NCBI GenBank assembly: GCA_012512995.1
Contig: JAAZDA010000067.1
Coordinates: forward strand, 1-19,120
Length of the DNA: 19,120 nt
Origin: Clostridiales bacterium
Lineage (GTDB): Bacteria; Bacillota; Clostridia; Lachnospirales; Lachnospiraceae
Direction: 5' to 3'
Shown here: positions 1 to 7,281 of the stretch, piece by piece
Position numbering within the stretch: position 1 is the first letter of the stretch
Layout of the letters: the number at the start of each line of letters is the position of its first letter
The notes under the pieces: model-generated
Told to the model about the DNA's origin: nothing
The model's database searches: none
Seen by the model: only the letters and a program-made list of their open reading frames with translations
Translations under genes and position numbers: made by a program

Positions 1-597
1 ACAAAAGCTGACAGCCGCGCCAAAACAGGCACGAGGCGGCTTGTTTTCTCATCAGCCGCAATTGCTCTTGCCTTTGTCACTTCTTTCCTCAAGATCTTCG
101 CTCTTCCAATGGGCGGAAGCATCACGCTTTTCTCTATGCTCTTCATCGTACTGATCGGTTACTGGTACGGCCTTGGCAGCGGCATCATGGCAGCTGTCGC
201 TTATGGCCTTCTGCAGATGATAGTCGACCCGTACATCGTCAGTATCCCTCAGATGCTCTGCGATTATGTTTTTGCATTTGGTGCTCTCGGTCTGTCCGGC
301 GTTTTCCACAATGCAAAACACGGCCTTATCAAGGGATATCTTCTCGGGATCTTCGGTCGCTTTGTCTTCTCGTTCCTCTCAGGCCTTATCTTCTTCGGTC
401 AGTATGCACCTGACGGAATGAATCCGGCCGTTTACTCTGCTGCCTATAACGGAAGCTATATTGCAGCAGAAGGTGCTGTAACTATCATACTTCTCATGAT
501 ACCTGCTGTTTCAAAAGCTCTTGGAAGAATCAAGAAGCTCGCCACGCAGGACAACTTCCCATCTGCCGATCACTGCAATACAAGTACTTTGCTCTGA
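1..597 (+). CDS. thiT: ECF-type thiamine transporter S-component ThiT (5' end cut by window)
   Basis: This is the substrate-binding membrane subunit (S-component) that captures thiamine and docks on the shared ECF energizing module for import. The frame is open from base 1, so the start codon lies outside the window; 198 residues are visible. The usual family length is about 180-200, so only a few residues should be missing. The protein is almost entirely hydrophobic helices. Family hallmarks are the N-terminal stretch reading ALPMGGSITLFSMLF, then GYWYGLGSG, and the late segment with GSYIAAEGA that contributes to the binding pocket. The assignment comes from recognising these ThiT/YuaJ motifs. 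It stands alone on the plus strand and converges on the C11 peptidase unit. A TPP riboswitch is common upstream of this family, but that region is not in the window. The C-terminal tail (about the last 20 residues) is hydrophilic. Confidence 0.9.
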   Translation, partial: TKADSRAKTGTRRLVFSSAAIALAFVTSFLKIFALPMGGSITLFSMLFIVLIGYWYGLGSGIMAAVAYGLLQMIVDPYIVSIPQMLCDYVFAFGALGLSGVFHNAKHGLIKGYLLGIFGRFVFSFLSGLIFFGQYAPDGMNPAVYSAAYNGSYIAAEGAVTIILLMIPAVSKALGRIKKLATQDNFPSADHCNTSTLL

Positions 598-602
598 TAC
601 CC

Positions 603-638
603 AAAAAAGTAAGCCGATACCTGTTTCAGGTATCGGCT
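603..638 (-). terminator. Rho-independent terminator of the ATPase-C11 peptidase unit
   Basis: A perfect 12-bp inverted repeat (612-623 with 627-638) encloses a 3-base loop. Read on the minus strand, it is followed within three bases by a run of six T (complement of 603-608). It begins 5 bases after the stop codon at 644-646, so it ends the minus-strand transcript and supports the 644-1018 reading frame being part of that transcript. On the plus strand the stem is not followed by a T-run, so it should terminate thiT poorly. Confidence 0.88.
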
Positions 639-643
639 GAACA

Positions 644-1018
644 TCATTCACTTACCCATTGCAATTTCTCTGTGTATAAGGTCTGCTGATATATATTCGT
701 AAGCGTTCCCCAATATACATATGTTCCCTCACCAAAATCCTCATACGAAACAACAAGATCATCCTGTGAAGTGACCTGTATTGGATCATCTGCAGTCGTA
801 CTGCCGGAATAATTGAAATCGTTGTCATAAAAATCGTAGATTATGTCGAAACTGTCACCTTTTTTGAACTGTGTAAGTCCCTTCGAAAGGGTCAGCGAAT
901 TATCATCTGCAAGTCTATACCCCTTAACACTGCCGTTAGAATCCATGTCCCATTCAAGCTTTATTCTGATCTCCGTGTCACCATTAAGCATGGTGTGAGT
1001 CGTTCTGAGTATTGTCAT
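644..1018 (-). CDS. Detached C-terminal domain of the C11 peptidase (frameshift or downstream ORF)
   Basis: This 124-codon reading frame starts inside the end of the C11 peptidase gene (35-bp overlap, +1 frame relative to it) and runs to the terminator. It has no signal peptide or membrane segment. Its sequence is a mostly beta, Asp/Tyr/Thr-rich domain (around KGDSFDIIYDFYDND and TYVYWGTLTNIYQQTLYTE) that looks secreted. From memory, similar tails close some Lachnospiraceae clostripain-like proteins; I could not verify this by alignment. No convincing Shine-Dalgarno precedes the ATG at 1018 (only a weak CAGG) or the later in-frame ATG at 991. The likeliest reading is that this is the rightful C-terminus of the upstream gene, separated by a one-base indel in a Ser/Asn-rich linker. 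Translational restart, programmed +1 frameshifting or sequencing error remain possible. Confidence 0.6.
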   Translation of the reverse strand: MTILRTTHTMLNGDTEIRIKLEWDMDSNGSVKGYRLADDNSLTLSKGLTQFKKGDSFDIIYDFYDNDFNYSGSTTADDPIQVTSQDDLVVSYEDFGEGTYVYWGTLTNIYQQTLYTEKLQWVSE

Positions 1019-2420
1019 CGCCTGAGCTGTTGCTCATAATACCATTGCTGCTGGGGTTAACACTCTGTCCGTTTGACAGTATGCTTGCAAAATAATCATA
1101 TGAATCCAGCGGTTCCGTGAATCCTATGTCTCTAAGCAATAACGTTGCAGAATAATAATAGTCCAACTGCCTGTATGGAAAATACATGGCAAGTCCGTTC
1201 GATCCTGCTATCGTGCTGTTATTCTTGTATACTACGCAGTCATTTACCGCATTTACCAGTTCATCCCTGCCTTCAAAATCTGTTCTTGATACAAAGTCAA
1301 TTATGTCGACCTGGTCGAATTCATTATCTGCATATTCAGTCGCGTCATTCCTTGCTTTGGACAATGTTGTGAACTCGTCGTTGTTCCCCTCGATCTCAGT
1401 TTTGGCGTCAGAGAAAAAATCCGAAATTTCAGAATACACCACCGGCATATATGCAAGATCAACAAGTGAAAGTGTAACGCTTTCATCTGTATCCTTATAA
1501 AGATCATCGTAATCATCAATTATTGTTTTGCCAAGTTCGGCTGTACTCATGTTGGGGGTCTTTGAGAGTTCACTGAGAAAATCAGTGTAATACCATCCTT
1601 CGCCCGGTATTTCCTCCTCTGATGCTACCAGGTAATCCGCATATGGCTCAAGAGCATACGCGATCTCTGCAGTTCCCATAATACAGGCGTCAAAACCTAT
1701 CATATCGAACTGTACTCCGCCCTCGTCCAGCACTTCCGGAAGATCACAGATTTCCATACCTTCATCATTGTGCATGGTGTCTTTGCCATAACCGCCAAGA
1801 AGACCTCCACCGTGATCCCAGAGTATCAGGATGTTTCTGTCAGCCTCAAAATTGTCTCCTGTCCATGCAATGAAATCACTGAGTGTCTCAGGATCTCCCA
1901 TGCTATCTGTGCCATAGTCTCCAAGCGCTGACCAACCTTCACTGTCAATTATCCACCTCTGGTTAATTCCGCCCTCTATGCCTTCTGTCTGCCATTCCTC
2001 GCATCCGCCTGTCTCAATAATAATGTTGACATCGTCATCAAGTGTGGCATCTGCCATCTTCCCAAGATTAAGGCTGGCCGCTCCAGCCTCACTTTCAAGA
2101 TCAGAGCCTATCATGTAGACCATGACAGTGACACTCTCAGCAGTATCCGTATCCACATAATGCTCACGCGGACTTACGGCAGCATTCGCAGGTGTCTGAG
2201 CTTTTGTGATGCCCTGCGTTGAAACTGTGCTGTCCACATCTGCCTCAGCTGATAACGATGCCTCTCCAGCTGACTTTTGGTTTGCTTCCTCCATGTTTTC
2301 GTCTGAACTGTCATCATATGTTACAAACGCCCAGACGAATAAAACAAGAATAAGAGCTAAGATCACTCCCAAAATGATCAGCACCGCCTTGAGCGTTTTA
2401 TTCATTTTCTTCTTTCCCAT
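984..2420 (-). CDS. Membrane-anchored clostripain-family (C11) cysteine peptidase, C-terminus apparently shifted
   Basis: This is a surface cysteine peptidase of the clostripain family, which usually cleaves after Arg or Lys. The 478-residue product has a lysine-rich N-terminus, a strong membrane segment at about 11-33 and a Ser/Ala/acidic linker to about 95. The caspase-like catalytic domain follows, with His203 in ILWDHGGG and Cys246 in GFDACIMG, the expected catalytic dyad. ATG 2420 is chosen as start because GGGGGAG lies 5 bases upstream; the GTG at 2426 overlaps that site. It starts 34 bases after the ATPase stop, so the two may share a transcript. The protein ends abruptly in a low-complexity Ser/Asn/Asp tail at about 455-478, just where the 644-1018 frame begins, which suggests loss of its C-terminal domain. 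The catalytic part is intact. The family call is firm; the target proteins are unknown. Confidence 0.88.
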   Translation of the reverse strand: MGKKKMNKTLKAVLIILGVILALILVLFVWAFVTYDDSSDENMEEANQKSAGEASLSAEADVDSTVSTQGITKAQTPANAAVSPREHYVDTDTAESVTVMVYMIGSDLESEAGAASLNLGKMADATLDDDVNIIIETGGCEEWQTEGIEGGINQRWIIDSEGWSALGDYGTDSMGDPETLSDFIAWTGDNFEADRNILILWDHGGGLLGGYGKDTMHNDEGMEICDLPEVLDEGGVQFDMIGFDACIMGTAEIAYALEPYADYLVASEEEIPGEGWYYTDFLSELSKTPNMSTAELGKTIIDDYDDLYKDTDESVTLSLVDLAYMPVVYSEISDFFSDAKTEIEGNNDEFTTLSKARNDATEYADNEFDQVDIIDFVSRTDFEGRDELVNAVNDCVVYKNNSTIAGSNGLAMYFPYRQLDYYYSATLLLRDIGFTEPLDSYDYFASILSNGQSVNPSSNGIMSNSSGDDNTQNDSHHA

Positions 2421-2454
2421 TAGCACTCCCCCTTTATTGTCTTTTCATATCTAC

Positions 2455-3651
2455 CTATTCATTAAGCAGCCAGTCCAGTACATACTTCTTTCTGATGCCA
2501 TTATACGAGACTGGAGGATCATTATCCATTGTCAGAAGATACTTTGGATTATGATCTGAAATCGAATTAAGCGGTTCAAGCTCACGTTCAAGCGTTGCCT
2601 GTTCTCTAACCGTCCAGGCTACCTGATAATATTCAGTCTCACCTTCACAATCCTGTACAACAAAATCCACTTCTGCCGCACCTGCCTTGCCAATAAATAC
2701 TCTAAAATCTCGTCTGAGCAATTCCAAATATACAACATTTTCAAGAATATGCCCCTGATCTACCCGCGCCGTTCCAAGCAGGTAATAGCGAAGTCCGACA
2801 TCTGAAAGATAGTATTTTCCAAGAAGCTGCAAGTATTCTTTTCCTTTAATATCATATCTTCCAACACGATACATCAAAAGACTATCTGTGATTCCTTCAA
2901 GATAGTTTTCTACCGTATGATTTGATATTTTCCGCCCGGCACTTGTCATTGCATCCGCGATCTTTTTTGTCGAGCAGGTATTTCCGATATTGTCGAACAT
3001 AAATTTGATAACGCTCTTTAGCATTGCCGGATCGGATACCTTTTGTCGCTCCACTATATCATTCAGCACAACGGTATTAAATAATCCGTCAAGATACGTG
3101 AGTATGTTACGACGGCTGCCCAGTGTTACCGTATATGGGAATGAACTGTTATACACATAGTTACGATATAATTCTTCCTTCGTAACAGGCGTATCAAATG
3201 CGCTTACATATTCTTTAAATGAGAGCGGCAGCATTTTAAGTTCAATATATCTTCCCGATAGTAGTGTTGCCAGTTCACCCGACATAAAACAGGCATTTGA
3301 CCCTGTAATATAAACATCCGTATTCTTCTTGATGAACAGGCTGTCGACCGCTTTTTCATATTGTTGCACATGCTGTATCTCATCAAGAAAGATATAATTC
3401 ATCATGTCAGGCTGCATTTTCGACTTTACATATTCATACAAAACTTTATAGTCACATAGGCGCTCATTATCTGCATCTTCAAAATTTAAATATATGATCT
3501 GTTTTGCCAGCACACCGCTTGCAAGCAATCTTTCACGAAAAAGATCAAAAATGGTAGATTTGCCGCATCTGCGGATACCTGTAACAACCTTAATGATCTG
3601 CTGATCTTTCCACTCTTCAAGAAAATCCATATATCTGGGTCTTTGTATCAT
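2455..3651 (-). CDS. AAA-type ATPase with C-terminal DUF4143 domain
   Basis: The 398-residue cytoplasmic protein belongs to the widespread prokaryotic ATPase family with an N-terminal AAA_14 domain and a C-terminal DUF4143 domain. Walker A is GIRRCGKST at 25-33, Walker B is YIFLDE ending at Asp90-Glu91, and a sensor-like TGSNA lies at 116-120. The C-terminal half (about 190-350) contains the DUF4143 region, with a nuclease-like stretch (AAEVDFVVQD) resembling a PD-(D/E)XK fold core. The biochemical role of the family is not established; members are often scattered, strain-variable genes. The start is fixed by GGGAGGA about 6 bases before ATG. The gene looks more AT-rich than its neighbours, which fits later acquisition, though I have not calculated this. 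It may be co-transcribed with the peptidase gene downstream. Confidence 0.88.
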   Translation of the reverse strand: MIQRPRYMDFLEEWKDQQIIKVVTGIRRCGKSTIFDLFRERLLASGVLAKQIIYLNFEDADNERLCDYKVLYEYVKSKMQPDMMNYIFLDEIQHVQQYEKAVDSLFIKKNTDVYITGSNACFMSGELATLLSGRYIELKMLPLSFKEYVSAFDTPVTKEELYRNYVYNSSFPYTVTLGSRRNILTYLDGLFNTVVLNDIVERQKVSDPAMLKSVIKFMFDNIGNTCSTKKIADAMTSAGRKISNHTVENYLEGITDSLLMYRVGRYDIKGKEYLQLLGKYYLSDVGLRYYLLGTARVDQGHILENVVYLELLRRDFRVFIGKAGAAEVDFVVQDCEGETEYYQVAWTVREQATLERELEPLNSISDHNPKYLLTMDNDPPVSYNGIRKKYVLDWLLNE

Positions 3652-3679
3652 ATTGATTCCTCCCGAATATCATGGAATG

Positions 3680-3708
3680 ACAATACCATATTTAGCTGTT
3701 TTTATCAA
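3680..3708 (-). promoter_or_regulatory. Candidate promoter for the ATPase-peptidase unit
   Basis: On the minus strand a -35-like TTGATA (complement of 3703-3708) and a -10-like TATTGT (complement of 3680-3685) are separated by exactly 17 bases. The site lies 29 bases upstream of the ATPase start codon, in the short gap after comEC. The -35 matches 5 of 6 consensus bases and the -10 matches 4 of 6. There is no visible terminator between comEC and this gene, so read-through is also possible. Confidence 0.4.
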
Positions 3709-3719
3709 ATGTTGGCGTT

Positions 3720-6230
3720 TTATTTCCATCTATAATTTGCGGACAGGCTACTGTTCACAGGCAAACCAGGGGCTGCTGGTTCGCTCAGATTTGCTTCATC
3801 ACCAATAAAAGTAACGATCCTCATCTTCCTTCCATCAGTCCTGACCGTGATCGCGCCACTGTATCTTGTATCAAGGATCTGCGTGCCGCTCAGCTCAAGT
3901 CTATCTACTGTATCTTTCGATGGGTGATGGTATTTGTTGCCAGTCCCGCACGAAATTACAGAAAGCGACGGATCCAGGACCTCCAGCCACTCCTTGCTCG
4001 TTGCATTCTTTGAAGCATGATGCCCGCATTTAAGTACCGTCGTGCCGCCGTCACTGATCGGCAAAACACCCTCGTCCATTTTTGTTTTGATATATTCAAG
4101 GCATGTGGTCTCTCCGTCTTTCTCGAGATCTCCCGTGAGCACAGCGGAGAAGTCTCCATATGTGAGCAGGAATGTGAGCGAGCCCTCGTTTACATCCTCA
4201 TACCTGGAATTATCGGGATGTACGCAGTACATTTTAAGCTTGTCAAAACTTATCAAGTCTCCACGTTCGAAATATACCACCGGGATTCCACCTGCTGCCG
4301 CCAGTTCTTCGATCCGCAGGTAGTTCTCCCCTTTGAGATCCTCATTCCCGCTCATGTCGGCAAGCCCGATCTGCTTTATGTCGTAGCCATTCTCAAGAAG
4401 AGTAATAAGACCGTTGCAGTGATCGCTGTCATCATGCGTCAGAATTGCAAGGTCAATTGTCCCGGCGCCCTGATGCTCCAGGAATGGTTCGATCTGATAT
4501 GTCCCGACGTCATTTTTGCTCGAAGAGCCGCCATCGATGGTGATATTCACTCCGTCAGCGCTGATCAGGATCCCGTCTCCCTGGCCAACGTCAATAAATG
4601 TCAGTTCCAGACCTCTCGTATCCCGGAGCATGATTATCATAAGCGCGGCAATCAGCCAAAGTCCCTTTATCACAAGCGGGAACTCGCATACCGAAGAGTT
4701 ATTGTGGCATTTCAATCCACGTTTCCTGCGTCGTCTGATAGACTCAAGCGTTCCATCTTCCGTCATGACCAGTACCACGAGCATGATGACATAACAGACC
4801 GTTGCGGCTGCATATGGCTTCCCGGTTATTATGCTGTGACCAGGAAGCTCCGCCGTCAATCTGCAGATACTCTCGTAGAAGAAAAGTATCACATGATCAG
4901 CAAGAGCCACAGCCTTTCCGAGCGGCATTATAAGACCGCCGAGCACGAGCGTTGCCATACCGCTCAGCATCACGACCGTCATGAGCGGAATTACGAGCAC
5001 ATTGAGGAACAGCGAATACAGAGGGAAAACATAATAGAAATTCAGATATACCGGCAGCGTGACAAGCGGCACCGCCAGCGCTTTTGTCTCTTTGCCCCTG
5101 AATACCGGCATGAAGAGACCTATGCCAAGTACTGCTCCGAATGAGAAAAGGAAGCCACTGTAAAATAGGTAAAGTGGTTGTTCTATAAGGATCATTATCG
5201 CGGCTACAGCGGTCGCTGTCAGCAGGTCATATGTCCTGTGGCTCATGATAGCGCCCATGTGGATGATAAACATGATTACCGCGCGGAACGATGAACTGCT
5301 CATTCCCGTCATTTTGCCATAGAGCAGCATGAACACGATTGCGACTATTGCAGTTATTATCTGCATAATAGATGTATCGCTGATATAAACACTTCCCGGC
5401 GCGTACTTTCCGGTTTTCATGCGTGGCTTCCCGTTTCCGGCAAAAACTTCTGCGGCAATGCTGCCTATCTTCATGAGCAGTTTATACATTCCCATCCCGA
5501 ATAATGAGATGTGAAGTCCCGAAATAGCCAGAATGTGAATAATCCCGCTCTCCTGATAAAGATCCTTGATTTCAGGCGTCAGCGAGCCTTTCTCACCGAG
5601 AAGCATCGCCTTGAGGATTCCGGCGTCCTGTTCTGTCACCATACATTCATCGAGGATACGTGAAAAAGTGCGCTTCAGCATATAAAGCGCATTACCGAGT
5701 GGATCTTTTGTTGTACCGACTGCCTCAACATTTACATTGTTCAGCCGGAAGCTGATTATAAGTGTCTGGTAATAGAGACTGCTGTCAAATTCTCCTGGAT
5801 TTGTCGCATGGGCGAATGCCCTGAGCGTGCCCGAGAAGCGGGAGTAAGAACCGATTGGAAGCTTTTCATCTTCGCGGTAAGGATCTTTTTCATCGATACT
5901 GACTTTGACAAGGACGCCTTGCGGTCTTGGAAAAGTCTGCCTGTCTCCTTTGGTGTCTGAATTTCGCAGGTCGCTGCCAGATGATCCGTCACTTGAAAGC
6001 CCTCTGTCAGGTGACTCCACTATCTCCACGTCATTTATTGTCACAAGAAGATATCTTGTTCCGTCGCCCGATGAAGTTTTGAATTCCTTGCCGGTCACCT
6101 GTCCTGTCAAAGTGACGGATTCGCCGTCGTACTGATCATACGAACGGTCTTCAGTGTGCCCCCAGATGGTGAGATACAAATAGACAACAGCCGCAAAGAC
6201 CAGTGCTATAAAGCACAGGGGTCTTCTCAT
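3720..6230 (-). CDS. comEC: ComEC/Rec2-family DNA uptake channel
   Basis: ComEC is the polytopic membrane protein that passes single-stranded DNA into the cytoplasm during natural transformation. The 836-residue product is near the usual full length. It has an N-terminal membrane segment (about 4-22) and an extracytoplasmic OB-like DUF4131 region. The Competence core includes SGIIHILAISGLHISLFGMG (about 228-247) and many helices up to about 495. A C-terminal metallo-beta-lactamase-like domain carries DVGQGDG (about 547), the metal-binding HDDSDH (599-604), TGD (about 699) and GHHAS (about 736). ATG 6230 is preferred because GTGAGG sits 6 bases before it; a GTG at 6242 is the alternative and would overlap that site. 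A Ser/Asp/Gly-rich insert (about 75-100) lies in the OB region. It starts 25 bases after the GerMN gene, so it is probably in the kinase operon. No frameshift was seen. Confidence 0.93.
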   Translation of the reverse strand: MRRPLCFIALVFAAVVYLYLTIWGHTEDRSYDQYDGESVTLTGQVTGKEFKTSSGDGTRYLLVTINDVEIVESPDRGLSSDGSSGSDLRNSDTKGDRQTFPRPQGVLVKVSIDEKDPYREDEKLPIGSYSRFSGTLRAFAHATNPGEFDSSLYYQTLIISFRLNNVNVEAVGTTKDPLGNALYMLKRTFSRILDECMVTEQDAGILKAMLLGEKGSLTPEIKDLYQESGIIHILAISGLHISLFGMGMYKLLMKIGSIAAEVFAGNGKPRMKTGKYAPGSVYISDTSIMQIITAIVAIVFMLLYGKMTGMSSSSFRAVIMFIIHMGAIMSHRTYDLLTATAVAAIMILIEQPLYLFYSGFLFSFGAVLGIGLFMPVFRGKETKALAVPLVTLPVYLNFYYVFPLYSLFLNVLVIPLMTVVMLSGMATLVLGGLIMPLGKAVALADHVILFFYESICRLTAELPGHSIITGKPYAAATVCYVIMLVVLVMTEDGTLESIRRRRKRGLKCHNNSSVCEFPLVIKGLWLIAALMIIMLRDTRGLELTFIDVGQGDGILISADGVNITIDGGSSSKNDVGTYQIEPFLEHQGAGTIDLAILTHDDSDHCNGLITLLENGYDIKQIGLADMSGNEDLKGENYLRIEELAAAGGIPVVYFERGDLISFDKLKMYCVHPDNSRYEDVNEGSLTFLLTYGDFSAVLTGDLEKDGETTCLEYIKTKMDEGVLPISDGGTTVLKCGHHASKNATSKEWLEVLDPSLSVISCGTGNKYHHPSKDTVDRLELSGTQILDTRYSGAITVRTDGRKMRIVTFIGDEANLSEPAAPGLPVNSSLSANYRWK

Positions 6231-6255
6231 CGTGAACCTCACTTTGCGTTACTGT

Positions 6256-7281
6256 TTACTCGTTATTTCCTTCGACGAGGTTAAGATCCCTCGTGTATGC
6301 ATTCTGAAGCGGCATTGACTCCATAAATGTGCCCGACGTGTCGCTGTCAACAGAGATCTGGACCTTCTGAATGTCCGGGAGATCTGTCAGTGAATCGACA
6401 ATAGAATAGATTACGACTTCAGCTGATACAGCATATGGTTCAGTCATGAAATACTTGTCAAAACTGACAAAACATACACCATCTCTCGATGTGACGCTGA
6501 GAATAGTTGTGTCAGGATTAATTGTAGGATAAATGTCTGTTCCGTTAGGACCTTTCAGAAGCTCCTCAACGATAAGTTTTTCTTTTGAGATATTGCTGTT
6601 ATATATCACAGGGCGGCTTACCGCTACAAGCTTCTTGCCTGAAGCATCTGCAAAATAAAGCCGCAGGCTGTCCTTTTCGTATGAATTAATATCCTTGCCA
6701 AGATTGAAAACAAATGTATCCTTGGTCATTGCTCCCACAGGGCTGCCGCTGCTGTCTGTGAGGGGAGCACCGTCTATCTGGAAGCTGATTGTTTTGACCC
6801 CGTCGACCTGACACAGCGTATCCACGATAGCTGCGCGCGTCAGGACTTCTCTCACCTTATTCAGTGAAGAATATGCAGTTGAGAAATTCAGAGTCAGACT
6901 TCCGTTGTTTATATCCTTGCCAAGCAAGGTAAATCCTTCGATAGGAGAAACGTACTCCACCTTGTCCTGGACTATTGACAGTTGCTCTATAAGCTCATCT
7001 ACCAATGCTCCGGTTTCATTTGATTCAGGTGTATGAGTCACCGGAACAATAGCCGTAATACCCTTATTCAGATAGTATACGTTAATTGTCGTGCTGTCTG
7101 ATGTGCCTATTTCCGCCGAGCTCACCTGCTGAGTTCCATCGTCATTCTGATTGTCTCCGGAAAGTGCTCTGACTATCATTATGGTGCCTATGATAACTGC
7201 AGCGATGAGCACTCCGGTAATAATGCCTTTCAGACGTTTCTTTATGTAATTGTCGGACTTATTGCTATGTTCAGCTGCCAT
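6256..7281 (-). CDS. Membrane-anchored protein with two GerMN domains
   Basis: The 341-residue protein has a basic N-terminus, one membrane segment (about 18-38) and an extracytoplasmic part. That part contains two consecutive GerMN domains, at about 65-195 and 205-325. The repeat is visible in matching elements: INVYYLNKG and LRLYFADASG open the two copies, and each has a conserved ELI/ELL-x-GP-like helix and a V-x-I-x-VD/QIDG end. GerMN domains occur in Bacillus GerM (spore peptidoglycan/germination) and in actinobacterial LpqB. There is no lipobox cysteine, so it is anchored by the helix rather than by lipid. Its ATG overlaps the kinase stop codon (TAATG), so the two are translationally coupled. 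It is best viewed as an accessory to the histidine kinase that senses or modulates envelope signals, which is an inference from context. The domain call is firm; the function is not known. Confidence 0.85.
   Translation of the reverse strand: MAAEHSNKSDNYIKKRLKGIITGVLIAAVIIGTIMIVRALSGDNQNDDGTQQVSSAEIGTSDSTTINVYYLNKGITAIVPVTHTPESNETGALVDELIEQLSIVQDKVEYVSPIEGFTLLGKDINNGSLTLNFSTAYSSLNKVREVLTRAAIVDTLCQVDGVKTISFQIDGAPLTDSSGSPVGAMTKDTFVFNLGKDINSYEKDSLRLYFADASGKKLVAVSRPVIYNSNISKEKLIVEELLKGPNGTDIYPTINPDTTILSVTSRDGVCFVSFDKYFMTEPYAVSAEVVIYSIVDSLTDLPDIQKVQISVDSDTSGTFMESMPLQNAYTRDLNLVEGNNE

Noticed and set aside
4017..5144. 375-codon open frame on the plus strand, antisense to comEC
   Set aside because: It is rich in His, Arg, Tyr and Cys with no recognisable domain, has no ribosome site, and lies wholly opposite an intact ComEC with clear motifs. 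It is an antisense shadow.
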